Shown: in pieces, positions 25,285 through 34,560 of the stretch
Position numbering within the stretch: position 1 is the stretch's first letter
Layout of the letters: the number at the start of each line of letters is the position of its first letter
Source of the DNA: Roseibium sp. MMSF_3544
GTDB lineage: Bacteria; Pseudomonadota; Alphaproteobacteria; Rhizobiales; Stappiaceae
Length of the DNA: 64,000 bases
NCBI RefSeq assembly: GCF_030732845.1
Contig: NZ_JASHKA010000020.1
Span: 1 to 64,000, forward strand
Reading direction: 5' to 3'
Position numbers and translations under genes: made by a program
Notes under the pieces: model-generated
What the model was told of the DNA's origin: nothing
What the model saw: only the letters and a program-made list of their open reading frames with translations
The model's database searches: none

Positions 25285-25836
25285 ATGCGGAAACTGGCGT
25301 TGCTTTCGGTCATAGTGTTGGCGGGTGCTGCGCACGCGCAGTCGCCGGAAACCGTCGAGGACGAACTCGGTATCCTCAATCCTCAGGACACCGGCGTCGA
25401 AATGCTCAAGCGCAAGATCGAAATGGGCGTCATAGACTCCGTCACCTGTTCCCTCGGGATCAACGCGACAAAGAACGACAACCACGAGCTTGCCAGGAAA
25501 CTGACGCGGCGCTGCGCCGAGGCCGGCTACACCAAGGCCATGACCTGGATGAGCCAGCTCGAGAATAACGGCACGGGCGGCGACTACAATCCCGATGCAT
25601 CGGCCGAATGGGACCGCCGTGCGGCGGAAGCCGGCGATCCGGTCGGACAGTTCAACTACGGCCTCGACCTCATGCGCGGTCACGGTGTCGCCAAGGACGA
25701 GTTGCTTGGCCGCCGTTACATCGATCAGGCCGCCGAGGATGGGCTGGCGATTGCAAAGCGTCTGCAGGGTGCGGGCTACGATCTGGATGAAGTCACGCCG
25801 GATGCAGACAACTGGAAATATGCGCCGCTCTTCTAG
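25285..25836 (+). CDS. Secreted Sel1-repeat protein
   Basis: 183 residues from the ATG at 25285 (GGGAGGAAACC site). A signal peptide ends AAHAQS. Sel1-like helical repeats follow: RRCAEAGYTKAMTWMSQLENNG, then DRRAAEAGDPVGQFNYGLDLMRGHGVAKDELLGRRYIDQAAEDGLAIAKRLQ. These form a superhelix for protein-protein contact, here in the periplasm. Its stop codon overlaps the stop of the convergent LysR gene. Confidence 0.8.
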   Translation: MRKLALLSVIVLAGAAHAQSPETVEDELGILNPQDTGVEMLKRKIEMGVIDSVTCSLGINATKNDNHELARKLTRRCAEAGYTKAMTWMSQLENNGTGGDYNPDASAEWDRRAAEAGDPVGQFNYGLDLMRGHGVAKDELLGRRYIDQAAEDGLAIAKRLQGAGYDLDEVTPDADNWKYAPLF

Positions 25837-26732
25837 GATGTAGCTGGAACGCCGGCATCCCCGGTGAGCAGGGCCCTGTTCTCGTTGATGACGTCTTCGG
25901 CAAACTTCATGAATGCGCGGATGCGCGTGGTGCGCCGCAGATCGGAATGGGTGAGGATCCAGATATCCCTGAACGGAACGGGCGGGTCGTCGGTCACCCT
26001 GACGAGGCCCGGATCGCGGTCGCCGATGAAACAGGGCAGCATCGCAATTCCGGCACCGGCGCGCACCATGGCAGCTTGCATGTCGAGCGCTGGAAAGTTT
26101 CCGTGAACCGGGACGCGCGAGAACCTGGTTTCGGCGGTCCACCACGGAAATGTTTCGAACGACCCGTCCCAACCGATCCAGCGGGCCTTTTCCGGTGCGC
26201 CATAAAGATCATGCCTGGCAAGGTAATCCGGGCTGGCGTAGATCGCGTTGCAATACGGGAACAGTCGCTTTCCGAATAGGTTCTCGGGCGGGTTGTTGTT
26301 CATCCTGATGGCCACATCGGCTTTGCGCCGTGACAGATCAACCATGCTCGTGGTCGCCTTGATTTCCACCTCGAGCTTGGGATAGCGCTCGAAAAACTCC
26401 GGCATCCTTGGCGCAAATGCATGGACGGCGACTGGCTCGGCCATCGTGACCTTCACACGGCCAGCCATCTCGCGGTCTCCGCCGGAAATAAGGCGCTGGG
26501 CGCGAACGACCTCGCTGTCCATGACCTCTGCGGACTTTACGAGGTGTTCACCGGCCTCCGTCAACGCGTAGCCTTCCGGCAGGCGGTCGAACAACCGCGC
26601 ACCGACGGCGTTCTCCAGCTCTTCGACACGGCGGCTGACGGTGGTGTGGTGGATCTTCAGAACCTTGGCCGTAGCGCGCACGGTTCCATGTTTGGCAAGC
26701 AGCCCAAGAACCTTGATGTCATCCCAGTTCAC
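25833..26732 (-). CDS. LysR-family transcriptional regulator
   Basis: 299 residues from a GTG at 26732 with GGAGA five bases upstream, which puts NWDDIKVLGLLAKHGTVRATAKVLKIHHTTVSRRVEELE at the N-terminus, the usual place for this LysR branch. The ATG at 26762 would add ten residues (MAQKCTTGDI). The effector domain includes AGAGIAMLPCFIGD, common in the group. It is divergent from the MAPEG gene, so control of MAPEG and the MDR gene is plausible. The stop overlaps the convergent Sel1 gene. Confidence 0.88.
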   Translation of the reverse strand: MNWDDIKVLGLLAKHGTVRATAKVLKIHHTTVSRRVEELENAVGARLFDRLPEGYALTEAGEHLVKSAEVMDSEVVRAQRLISGGDREMAGRVKVTMAEPVAVHAFAPRMPEFFERYPKLEVEIKATTSMVDLSRRKADVAIRMNNNPPENLFGKRLFPYCNAIYASPDYLARHDLYGAPEKARWIGWDGSFETFPWWTAETRFSRVPVHGNFPALDMQAAMVRAGAGIAMLPCFIGDRDPGLVRVTDDPPVPFRDIWILTHSDLRRTTRIRAFMKFAEDVINENRALLTGDAGVPATS

Positions 26733-26875
26733 GATGTCTCCAGTGGTGCATTTTTGCGCCATCTAGTTGCGTTTTTTCCAATCGAATTAGCGAATTTTCA
26801 CCACTATGTTCTCGAAAGTCAAACAAGCAAGTGCTGGTCGGGTGTCTTGGACAACGCGGGTGAAAGGCAGATTTC

Positions 26876-27322
26876 ATGGAAGCAACGATAAACGCACCAA
26901 TTTACGCCGCTCTCCTCGGGGGTGCGATGCTCGTCCTCCAGAACGCGCTGATGCTGAATGTCGGATTGTATCGTACCGGTCTCAAGAAAGGGGTCGGTGT
27001 CGATGGGGATGTCAAACTGGAACGCCTCGTCCGGCGGCATGGCAATCTGGCAGAGAATGCGGCGATTTTCGTTTTGGCTCTCGCTCTTTACGAGCTGCTC
27101 TTTGGGCAGACCGGCCTCGTATTCTGGACGGCAATTGTCTTTGCGATTGCGCGTTCCCTGCATGTTCTGGGTTTTTCCAGTTTGGCCGGATCTCACCTGA
27201 TTGGAGCCGAGGGCGGCGGCAAGCTTTTCCTGCTGATGCGCGCCAGCGGGGCAACGCTGTCAGCAGCGACGTCGGTCGTTCTCGGCCTGTCCCTTGTTTA
27301 CGCCGTCGTCTCGGCAAGCTGA
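26876..27322 (+). CDS. MAPEG family membrane protein
   Basis: 148 residues, four hydrophobic segments, and the MAPEG signature around RHGNLAENAAIFVLALALYE. Family members are membrane glutathione S-transferases or glutathione peroxidases; the bacterial ones detoxify electrophiles. An AAAGG-type site precedes the ATG. It is 24 bases before an MDR dehydrogenase on the same strand, so the two form an operon, and the divergent LysR may regulate both. Confidence 0.85.
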   Translation: MEATINAPIYAALLGGAMLVLQNALMLNVGLYRTGLKKGVGVDGDVKLERLVRRHGNLAENAAIFVLALALYELLFGQTGLVFWTAIVFAIARSLHVLGFSSLAGSHLIGAEGGGKLFLLMRASGATLSAATSVVLGLSLVYAVVSAS

Positions 27323-27346
27323 CTCTGAAATTATCCGGAGGAACTC

Positions 27347-28345
27347 ATGCGAGCGATGGTCATCAACCGCTTCGGTGGCGCGGATGTCTTTGAAGCAGCG
27401 ACCGTACCCAAACCGACAGCCGGTGCCGGTGAAGTCGTCATCAAGGTCGAAGCCAGCAGCGTCAACCCTGTCGATTACAAGATCCGGGCCGGGCGCATTC
27501 CTTTCCTGGTTCCCTCGTACCCGGCGATCCTGCATGCCGACGCTGCCGGCACGATAGACGAGGTCGGCTCGGGTGTGTCCGGGTTCGAGGTGGGAGACCG
27601 GGTGATGTCGTTTGCCACTGGAATGGTCGGCAAGCCGGGGGCGCTGGCTGAATACATGGCGGCAGATGCCCGCATGATCGCAAAGATCCCACGAAGTCTG
27701 AGCTTCGAAGAAGCCGCTGCATTGCCTCTCGTCGGTGTCACCAGTTGGTACGACATTGTTGAAGCAGGCGGCGCTTCGCCTGACAAATCCATCCTGATCA
27801 TGGGGGGAACCGGCGGCGTCGGACACATTGCGCTTCAGCTTGCCAAATGGAAAGGGGCGTTTGTGGCTGCCGCCTGCGGGACAGATGAAAAATGCGATCT
27901 GGCAACAAAGCTCGGCGCCGATGCTGTCATCAACTACCGGATGGCCGAAAGGGAAGACTACGAGAAGCTTGCGCCGGGAGGGCGTGGTTTCGATGTTGTC
28001 TTCAATACGCCAGGTCGTCCTTCGGTCAACGAGGCTGTTGCCGCTGCCGCGTTTGAGGGCATGATCATCGACATTCTCGGCGAGTTTCCAACCGAGCCCG
28101 GATTTCAGATGAAGTGGCTTTCCTTCAAAAGCACATTCGCGGGTCATGAAATTCTGTTTGGGACCAACCCGGCACGCATTGGCGAGATTTTGAGTGAGCT
28201 GGCGAAACTGGCCGGCACAGGCTCGTTGACGCCTATATTGGACCCAAACCGCTTTCCCTTCAGCGAAGTCGGTGCTGCCCATCATTTCGCTGAACACGGC
28301 AACCCGGTCGGCAAGGTCGTTCTTTTTCAGGACTTGTCTGGCTGA
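27347..28345 (+). CDS. Zinc-independent MDR oxidoreductase (quinone reductase-like)
   Basis: 332 residues. N-terminal GroES-like domain (RAMVINRFGGADVFEAATVPKPTAGAGEVVIKVEASSVNPVDYKIR), then a cofactor-binding core with MGGTGGVGHIALQLAKWKGAFVAAACGTDEKCDLATKLGADAVINYR. The zinc ligands of alcohol dehydrogenase are absent, and the pattern fits NADPH:quinone oxidoreductases and enoyl reductases. It uses NADPH to reduce quinones or enals. Probable operon with MAPEG upstream. The convergent MmgE/PrpD gene ends 17 bases away. Confidence 0.88.
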   Translation: MRAMVINRFGGADVFEAATVPKPTAGAGEVVIKVEASSVNPVDYKIRAGRIPFLVPSYPAILHADAAGTIDEVGSGVSGFEVGDRVMSFATGMVGKPGALAEYMAADARMIAKIPRSLSFEEAAALPLVGVTSWYDIVEAGGASPDKSILIMGGTGGVGHIALQLAKWKGAFVAAACGTDEKCDLATKLGADAVINYRMAEREDYEKLAPGGRGFDVVFNTPGRPSVNEAVAAAAFEGMIIDILGEFPTEPGFQMKWLSFKSTFAGHEILFGTNPARIGEILSELAKLAGTGSLTPILDPNRFPFSEVGAAHHFAEHGNPVGKVVLFQDLSG

Positions 28346-28362
28346 GGAACCGGGCCCAAGTG

Positions 28363-29772
28363 TCAGGATGTCAGCGGATCCAGCAAAACCGATGCATCAG
28401 ATAAGTCTCCAAGCTGCCGCACCGACTGGAGAAACCGGTCGCGGTCAGCCTCACCGATCAGGGCCTTGGCACAGTCTTCGAACTTCTCACCGAGTTCATC
28501 CCACGTCAGTGGGTTTTTCGGGCCGCCCCGGTAATGCTCTTCGGACCTTTGTTGGAAGTGCTTTCCCTCTGTGGTGGTCAACTCCACCTCAAAAACAACC
28601 TTGTCCTTGCCAAGTGCCGCGATGTCCGGGTCGATTTCTGCTCTGACCTTGCGCTGCAGTGCCTGACACTCTTCCGATTGAACGAAGGTATCGGAAAACT
28701 CGTCCAGCCCCGCCTTGCGGCGCAAGACCATCGCGGCCATCTGGAAAGCTACGCAGAATTTCGCTTCGAGTGCGTTGGTCGCGTGGAGGATGCGCAGCGG
28801 ACCAGGCGCGATCACGTTGGGTCCCGTCTTGACCTGAATGCTCTCGACCATGGCGGCATCGATATCATTGTCGATGACCAGCTTTTTCATCGCGTCCATT
28901 CCCGGGTGCCCGACAACGCCGGACGGATAGGGTTTGATCGACGTTCCAGGTGTCAAAATGGCGAAAGGCGCACCGAAGCGGCCGGAAAGGCGTTCGGCCA
29001 GAAAACCGCCGCCAAATGCCTCGAAAAAGCCTCTGCCGCCTTCCAGCGAGTAGGTCGGTCCATCAAAGCCGAGACTGGCAAGGCGCGCGGCGGTGATACC
29101 GCTTTCTGCAGCGCGCCCCATATTGAGCGGTTTGGACATGGTTCCGTGATTGACACCGAGCCCGGCTGACATCGTTGCGGCGATTGCAAGCGCATTGAGC
29201 GTTTGCGCCTCTGAAAGGCGCATCAGTTTTGCCGCTGCAACAGTGGAGCCGAAGATGCCGATCGTCCCGCTCGTGTGAAACCCCCGCCCGCCCGCAAAAT
29301 GTTCCGGGTTTATGGCTTCGGCGATTTTCACTTCAACTTCGAAACCGAGAATGAAAGCTGTCAGGAACTCCTGCCCCGTCGGCTTGAGGTCGTCAGAAAG
29401 CGCGTAGCAGGCGCAGAGCGGCGGCATGGTCGGATGGATCAGGACCGAACGGTCCTTTTTAAGTGAAAGTGCCGTGTCGTCCCAGTCCAGTGCGTGCCCC
29501 GCGACGCCATTTGCAAGGGCCGCAAGCTGCGGCGGTGCCTTGAGCGAGCCTTTTCCAACTGTGCGCGCTTCCGGTGCACCCTGTACCTGGACCACATAGG
29601 CCCGGGCGATTTCAGCGCAGGGTTCGCTGGACCCTGCGATCATGACCGCCGTGCCGTCGACGACGCAGCGCTTTGCGATCTCGACAGCCTCTGCCGGAAG
29701 GTTCTCGAAGTCCGTTGCGGTGACAAAGCCCGCGATCTGCCGGGTAACACCGGTTGCGGTCTGAACGTTCAT
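28363..29772 (-). CDS. MmgE/PrpD family protein (first of two)
   Basis: 469 residues from the ATG at 29772 (GGGAGG site). Typical family landmarks: KRCVVDGTAVMIAGS, GHALDWDDTAL (the conserved His-Asp region), ALAIAATMSAGL, and KPLNMGRAAESGITAARLASLGF with a conserved Lys-Pro-x-N-x-G. The family includes 2-methylcitrate dehydratase, cis-aconitate decarboxylase and iminodisuccinate epimerase, all acting on di- or tricarboxylates. It differs strongly in sequence from its neighbour. The two genes lead away from the TTT transporter on one strand with a 40-base gap. Exact reaction unknown. Confidence 0.87.
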   Translation of the reverse strand: MNVQTATGVTRQIAGFVTATDFENLPAEAVEIAKRCVVDGTAVMIAGSSEPCAEIARAYVVQVQGAPEARTVGKGSLKAPPQLAALANGVAGHALDWDDTALSLKKDRSVLIHPTMPPLCACYALSDDLKPTGQEFLTAFILGFEVEVKIAEAINPEHFAGGRGFHTSGTIGIFGSTVAAAKLMRLSEAQTLNALAIAATMSAGLGVNHGTMSKPLNMGRAAESGITAARLASLGFDGPTYSLEGGRGFFEAFGGGFLAERLSGRFGAPFAILTPGTSIKPYPSGVVGHPGMDAMKKLVIDNDIDAAMVESIQVKTGPNVIAPGPLRILHATNALEAKFCVAFQMAAMVLRRKAGLDEFSDTFVQSEECQALQRKVRAEIDPDIAALGKDKVVFEVELTTTEGKHFQQRSEEHYRGGPKNPLTWDELGEKFEDCAKALIGEADRDRFLQSVRQLGDLSDASVLLDPLTS

Positions 29773-29812
29773 GTCTGCCTCCCGAAGAGCGCGGATACTA
29801 ATTGGGGACTCA

Positions 29813-31183
29813 TCAACCCGGATCCCTGACCTGGCAGGCGCTGGCGAGATCGCTGATCTTGAAGTCCTGCTCAAGGCAGGTCGAAATCAGTCTCTGCCCC
29901 TGATCGGCCTGCAATGGCGCCAGGATGTCGGCCGCTTTGGCGGCCACATCGCTTGGGGACATGGGATCGTCCGGTGTGCCGCGAACGACCTTTGTGTGAT
30001 GACGCCTGGTCTCCCCGCCGGTCAGTCGAACCGTGACAATGGATTGGCGTTCCGGGCGCGCGTGGGTCAGATCGTCGTCTGCGACCAGAGAGATTTTTCG
30101 CCGCAATGCGAGCACGGCCTCGTCGCCCATGCGCGCCTCATCGTGAGAGCTCCGGAACGACACCCGGCCGTCAAGCAGCGCAAGCGCCACGAGATGCTGG
30201 CAGCAGATTGCAGGCATGTGCCGATCGTCGACCACATGGATGCGGTTGGACGGCAGGCGCACTTCGATTGCGTCAATCGTCGCCGGATCGACGGGCGCCC
30301 CGGCGAACAGAACTTCAATTGCATCCAGAACCGACTGGACGGGAGAGCCCACCGACCATTTCTTGATGCTGGCGCTAAGGATTTCAAAGCGGTCGCCGAG
30401 TTCATCGGCAAGGGCATCGGCGTCCGGGTTTTCAGCATAGGCTGCAAGATAACTGTTTGTCCCTGTCAGCGGCCGGTCCGGTGCCGTCATGCCAGCCTTG
30501 GCAAGGAGCGCGGCAAAGACGCCGTTTCGCGCTGCCTTTGCACCGAAATCGAAGGATTTTTCGACGTGATCAGGATCGCGATTCCAATAGGAAAGACCCG
30601 AGGCCTGTTGCACCGTGAAAGACAGCAACGCTTCCGCCTGCCGCGGATCAAGCCCTATCAGCGTGCCTGCAGCGGCGGACGCGCCAAAGAGGGCGCCGAA
30701 GGAGTGGGTTGAAAACACGGTGGTCTTTGGACTTGTAAAGCCCAGGGCAAGCGTTGCCCGCGCGCCGATATCGTATCCGAGCGCAATGGCTTTCAGGATG
30801 GCTCCAGCGCTGCTGCCCTCGCGTTCTGCGACTGCAAGTGCTGCCGGAACGATGGCGCAGCCGGGGTGGAAACGCCCCGCGATATGGCTGTCGTCGGTTT
30901 CATCGGCGTGTGCTGCCATGGCGTTGGCAAAGGCAGCGTATTCGAGGCTGGCAGTGCGGTTTGATCCGAGGAGCGTTGCCTCTCCTGGGGACCCGGCCGC
31001 TTCCGCGAAGCGGTAGCCGAATTCGCCTGCCGGAAGAAACCGGCCGGACAGAACGGCAGCGAGCGTGTCCAGCAGATGGCAGCGGGCGCGGGTCAGCACA
31101 TCTGCCGGAACATCGGCTTCGGCGGCACCGGCAATGTAGGAGGCGATCTTCTTTTCGATCGGACCGTTGTCTATGGCAAGCAT
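29813..31183 (-). CDS. MmgE/PrpD family protein (second of two)
   Basis: 456 residues. Landmarks: LTRARCHLLDTLAAVLSGR, AMAAHADETDDSHIAGRFHPGCAIVPAALA, VQQASGLSYWNRDPDHVEKSFDFGAKAARNGVFAALLAKAGM. It shares the family fold with its neighbour but only low sequence identity by eye. It begins 12 bases after the TTT permease stop, hence is co-transcribed with it. The pair of different family members may catalyse two consecutive steps or form a heterodimer on the same carboxylate. Confidence 0.87.
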   Translation of the reverse strand: MLAIDNGPIEKKIASYIAGAAEADVPADVLTRARCHLLDTLAAVLSGRFLPAGEFGYRFAEAAGSPGEATLLGSNRTASLEYAAFANAMAAHADETDDSHIAGRFHPGCAIVPAALAVAEREGSSAGAILKAIALGYDIGARATLALGFTSPKTTVFSTHSFGALFGASAAAGTLIGLDPRQAEALLSFTVQQASGLSYWNRDPDHVEKSFDFGAKAARNGVFAALLAKAGMTAPDRPLTGTNSYLAAYAENPDADALADELGDRFEILSASIKKWSVGSPVQSVLDAIEVLFAGAPVDPATIDAIEVRLPSNRIHVVDDRHMPAICCQHLVALALLDGRVSFRSSHDEARMGDEAVLALRRKISLVADDDLTHARPERQSIVTVRLTGGETRRHHTKVVRGTPDDPMSPSDVAAKAADILAPLQADQGQRLISTCLEQDFKISDLASACQVRDPG

Positions 31184-31195
31184 CCGGGTTTTCTC

Positions 31196-33163
31196 CTATT
31201 GCAGCGGCCAGGGCAGGCTGATCCAGGTCTGCAGAAGCCCAGTCGGATAGCGCAGCGTCAGTTGGTCGGACAGGATGCCGAGGAACAGGATGAAGCCGGC
31301 GGCACCGAGCGCGGACTTCCACCACACGACCTGTGCCCGTATGAGCAGGAACAGGAAGATGAAGATGGCGATCCCGAGAACGAAGCCGACGAGCGCTGCG
31401 ATCGCGAGCATTCCCGCCAGCAACAGCAGAAAGAATTCCGCAGATGGCCGGTTGTCGTCCGTGCCGCGTTCGGCATCGAAGAACAGCGGCGACGGGTTTT
31501 TCTTGAGCAGCATGGAAATCGCCAGCGGTACGATGAAAACCAGCGTGCTGATTGAGGCGACCATCGGGAAGAGCCCGGTCAGCTGGTTGAATCCGAGGCC
31601 GTCCTGCAGGATGAAGAACGCGGCGCCGGCAAGCAGCGCGAGAAAGATCCATTGCGGACCGGTGCGCTCGTTGGTGAACGGCCCGTCTTTGGTGAGCGGC
31701 CCTGCCGGCGCCTGCTTGAAGAAGACGGCTGCAGTGACGGAAAGCAGCGTCAGCACTAAAAGTGCGATGACAATGGGGCGCTCCAGGAACGAGATGCCGT
31801 ATAGCGCGACGGTCTGATAGACGGACGTTTCCACGCGAACCGACAGAACGAAGCCGATTAGCAGCGCGGGACGCGACCAGCCGAAGCGCTTCATGTAGAC
31901 GCCGAGCGCGCTCAGGATGAACAGGGCGACGAGATCGCCCCAGCTCCGTGTGGCCTGGAAAGCGGCAAAGAAAATGATGCCGAACATGAAGGGCGCGAGA
32001 AGGGCGTAGCGGATCGTGGTCAGCTTCGCGATCTGCGGCGACAGCATGAAGCAGATACCGGCGCCGACGATGTTTGCGGCAGCGATCGACCAGATGATCA
32101 GGTAGACCAGGTCCATCTGGTCTGTGATCAGTTCCGTACCCGGTTCAACACCGATCAGAACCAGCCCGCCGAGCAGAATGGCCATCGAGCCGGACCCCGG
32201 GATACCGAGCAGAATTGTCGGAACGAGCGCGCCGCCTTCCTTGGCGTTGTTCGCCGATTCAGGAGCGATCACACCCCGCACATCGCCCTTGCCGTAGTTT
32301 TCGCGATTTTTTGTCGTCTGCAGCGCATGGCCATAGGCGATCCAGTCGACCACGCTGCCGCCGAGACCGGGCAGAGCACCGATAATGCAGCCGATAACGG
32401 CGCAGCGCAGCGACAGCCACCAGTTGCTGAGCCAGTCCCGGAAGCCCAGGAACCAGCCCGAGCCGAGTTTACCCGTTTCCGAAATCGTCGACTGGCGGCG
32501 CAGAAGGTCGATGATCTCAGGCGTCGCGAACATGGCAAGGCCGACAATTACCAGGGGCAGCGGATCCAACAGATAGTCGGTACTGAGCGTTGCGCGCTGT
32601 ACGCCAGAAAGGGGAGCCGCTCCGAGAGCGCCCAGCATGAGGCCCATGCAGCAGGCGGCAAGGCCTTTCCAGATGTTCGAACCTGTCAGGATGCCGACCA
32701 TGGACAGGGCCAGCACGACCAGCATGAACTGCTCCCCGAAGCCGATTTTCAGAATAATCGGTTTGGCGAAGAACACGGCGAAAGACAGGATGAAAGCGCC
32801 GAAAATGCCGCCGAACATGGACGAGATGAATGCCGCCGACAGGGCGCGGGTGCCTTCGCCGCGCTTTGACATCGGAAACCCGTCCAAGACCGTTGCCTGG
32901 GAGCCCGACGTCCCGGGTATTCCCATGAGGACGGACGGAAAGGTATCGGAAGTCGTCGTCACGGCCGTCAGGCCGATCATCATGGCAAGTGCGGTGTTCG
33001 GCTCCATGCCGAAGACAAACGGCAACAGCAGTGCCAGGCCTGCGGTCCCGCCAAGGCCCGGCAATACACCGACAACCAGGCCGATCACGACACCGGCGAC
33101 CAGCGCGAGAAACGTTTCGGGCGATGTCAATTGCGCAAGGGCTGATACGGCGGCATCTAACAT
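31196..33163 (-). CDS. tctA: TTT permease with TctA and C-terminal TctB-like part
   Basis: 655 residues. The first 500 are TctA: VGVLPGLGGTAGLALLLPF, DTFPSVLMGIPGTSGSQATVLDGFPMSKRGEGTRALSAAF, GALPGLGGSVVDWIAYGHALQTTKNR and ESANNAKEGGALVPTILLGIPGSGSMAILLGG. The last 150 residues form another four hydrophobic segments like the small subunit TctB. No separate tctB is near, so this is a fusion. With the receptor encoded upstream (TctC) it imports a tricarboxylate-like acid by the proton or sodium gradient. A strong terminator separates it from tctC. The paralogue at 39593-41620 has the same fusion. Confidence 0.92.
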   Translation of the reverse strand: MLDAAVSALAQLTSPETFLALVAGVVIGLVVGVLPGLGGTAGLALLLPFVFGMEPNTALAMMIGLTAVTTTSDTFPSVLMGIPGTSGSQATVLDGFPMSKRGEGTRALSAAFISSMFGGIFGAFILSFAVFFAKPIILKIGFGEQFMLVVLALSMVGILTGSNIWKGLAACCMGLMLGALGAAPLSGVQRATLSTDYLLDPLPLVIVGLAMFATPEIIDLLRRQSTISETGKLGSGWFLGFRDWLSNWWLSLRCAVIGCIIGALPGLGGSVVDWIAYGHALQTTKNRENYGKGDVRGVIAPESANNAKEGGALVPTILLGIPGSGSMAILLGGLVLIGVEPGTELITDQMDLVYLIIWSIAAANIVGAGICFMLSPQIAKLTTIRYALLAPFMFGIIFFAAFQATRSWGDLVALFILSALGVYMKRFGWSRPALLIGFVLSVRVETSVYQTVALYGISFLERPIVIALLVLTLLSVTAAVFFKQAPAGPLTKDGPFTNERTGPQWIFLALLAGAAFFILQDGLGFNQLTGLFPMVASISTLVFIVPLAISMLLKKNPSPLFFDAERGTDDNRPSAEFFLLLLAGMLAIAALVGFVLGIAIFIFLFLLIRAQVVWWKSALGAAGFILFLGILSDQLTLRYPTGLLQTWISLPWPLQ

Positions 33164-33241
33164 TTGGGCACCACAAGTTTGTCCGCTGTCGCAGACGAAA
33201 GCATGTTTTTTTCTGGAACGAGTTTAGTCGCCAACACACTT

Positions 33242-33271
33242 GAAAAAAGACCGGCGCCGAGGGAGCGCCGG
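33242..33271 (-). terminator. Intrinsic terminator between tctC and tctA (first TTT system)
   Basis: On the minus strand, CCGGCGC and GCGCCGG (33265-33271 and 33251-33257) form a perfect 7-base stem over a 7-base loop, followed by TCTTTTTT. It is inside the transport operon, 17 bases after the tctC stop, so only part of the transcripts should reach tctA. Confidence 0.85.
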
Positions 33272-33287
33272 CAAGTGGGCTTGCTGC

Positions 33288-34382
33288 TTAGTTGAGCTTG
33301 GCGTCGTAGTTAGTCTGCAGGAATTCGTTGGCCCAGTCGCGGACCGCTGGATCCATGGCCGTGCCGAGCTCAATCGCACGCTGCGTGGCTTCGCCGTAGT
33401 TGACCGGCATCGAGCCGATTTCGCGCGGCAGTTTTTCAGCCACTTCCGGATCTGCGACGACGGCCTTCAGTGCATCGATATAGACCTGCTGGATGTTCTC
33501 CGGCGTGCCTTTGGGAAGCATGACCGCCTTGGAGATCATCACTTTGGCGTTCATCAGGTTCTGCTGCAATTCATATCCGAGACCACCCGGAGCGGTGCCC
33601 GTGGCCGCTTCGAAGAATTCCGGGAAAGTCGGCACATCCGGCAGGTCCGGATCGCGCAGGAGTTTCCCGCTTTCGTCGATCACACCGTAGGTCCAGACCG
33701 GCACCACCTTCGCATCGTCACCGAAGTCCTTCAGGTAGGACCGTGTGTTGTCGGTGTTCATGTTCATCTCACCGCGCTGGAAGGCGGCTTCGGCGTCCTT
33801 TGAACTCAGCCCGAAAATCACACGGGCATCGATGCCCAGAAGGTTCATGGCAACAAGATCCAGCATTTCAGCGGAGATCGGCGTTTCCAGGCCGAACCGG
33901 ATGCTGGCCTTCTGCATGCCTTCGTAGTCGGTTTTCGCGTCCGCTCCGTCACCTTTGGCACCAATCTGATCCGCGATGCCGAACATGGTCGCGCCGCGTG
34001 CAAAACCGGCGACGGCTTCCCAGTCGTTCGGATTGTATTTTGCGACGGACGCGCCAAGCAGAACCGGCAGAAATGTCGATGTCGAGGCCATAATCAGCGT
34101 GGTGCCGTCGGCAGGTGCATTGGCCTGGAAGTCATTGGCAGCGGTAACAGAGCCGCCGCCCGGCTTGTTCAGAACAAGGACGTCGGGATTGCCTGGCAGG
34201 TGCTCGCTGAGTTTGGACTGCAGGAGCCGGGTCAGGCGGTCGGTGCCGCCACCTTCCTTGAAGCCGACAACCCAGGTGACGGTCTTGCCTTCAAGGCTGA
34301 AGTCGTCTGCGGAAGCGATAGCCGGAGACAGCATTGTTGCTGCCATCAGCCCCAAGACCGCGCGTTTGGTAAGTTTCATCAT
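33288..34382 (-). CDS. tctC: TTT solute-binding protein (TctC family)
   Basis: 364 residues from the first of two consecutive ATGs at 34382, with AGGAGG nine bases upstream. Signal peptide ends SPAIASAD. The family pattern is clear: LEGKTVTWVVGFKEGGGTDRLTRLLQSKLSEHLPG, VLVLNKPGGGSVTAANDFQ, ADGTTLIMASTSTFL. It binds a carboxylate in the periplasm for the permease encoded after it. Divergent LysR gene 178 bases away. Confidence 0.9.
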   Translation of the reverse strand: MMKLTKRAVLGLMAATMLSPAIASADDFSLEGKTVTWVVGFKEGGGTDRLTRLLQSKLSEHLPGNPDVLVLNKPGGGSVTAANDFQANAPADGTTLIMASTSTFLPVLLGASVAKYNPNDWEAVAGFARGATMFGIADQIGAKGDGADAKTDYEGMQKASIRFGLETPISAEMLDLVAMNLLGIDARVIFGLSSKDAEAAFQRGEMNMNTDNTRSYLKDFGDDAKVVPVWTYGVIDESGKLLRDPDLPDVPTFPEFFEAATGTAPGGLGYELQQNLMNAKVMISKAVMLPKGTPENIQQVYIDALKAVVADPEVAEKLPREIGSMPVNYGEATQRAIELGTAMDPAVRDWANEFLQTNYDAKLN

Positions 34383-34495
34383 CTTGCTTTTCCTCCTAAG
34401 CGACCGCCCGGCATCCGTGGTTTTGTGCTGCCTTGGCGGAATTCCTCCATGGCTCAGGCTGACATCAATCGATAGCTGATACAAACTCAAAGAAA

Positions 34496-34509
34496 TCATT
34501 GATTAATGA
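34496..34509. promoter_or_regulatory. Inverted repeat between tctC and LysR gene
   Basis: TCATT-GATT-AATGA, an AT-rich 5+4+5 inverted repeat in the 178-base divergent gap, 52 bases before the LysR start. Candidate LysR binding site. Confidence 0.4.
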
Positions 34510-34560
34510 GATTTTTTGCATAATCATTTTCCGGATCAATTTCGAAAGAAACCATAAGCC

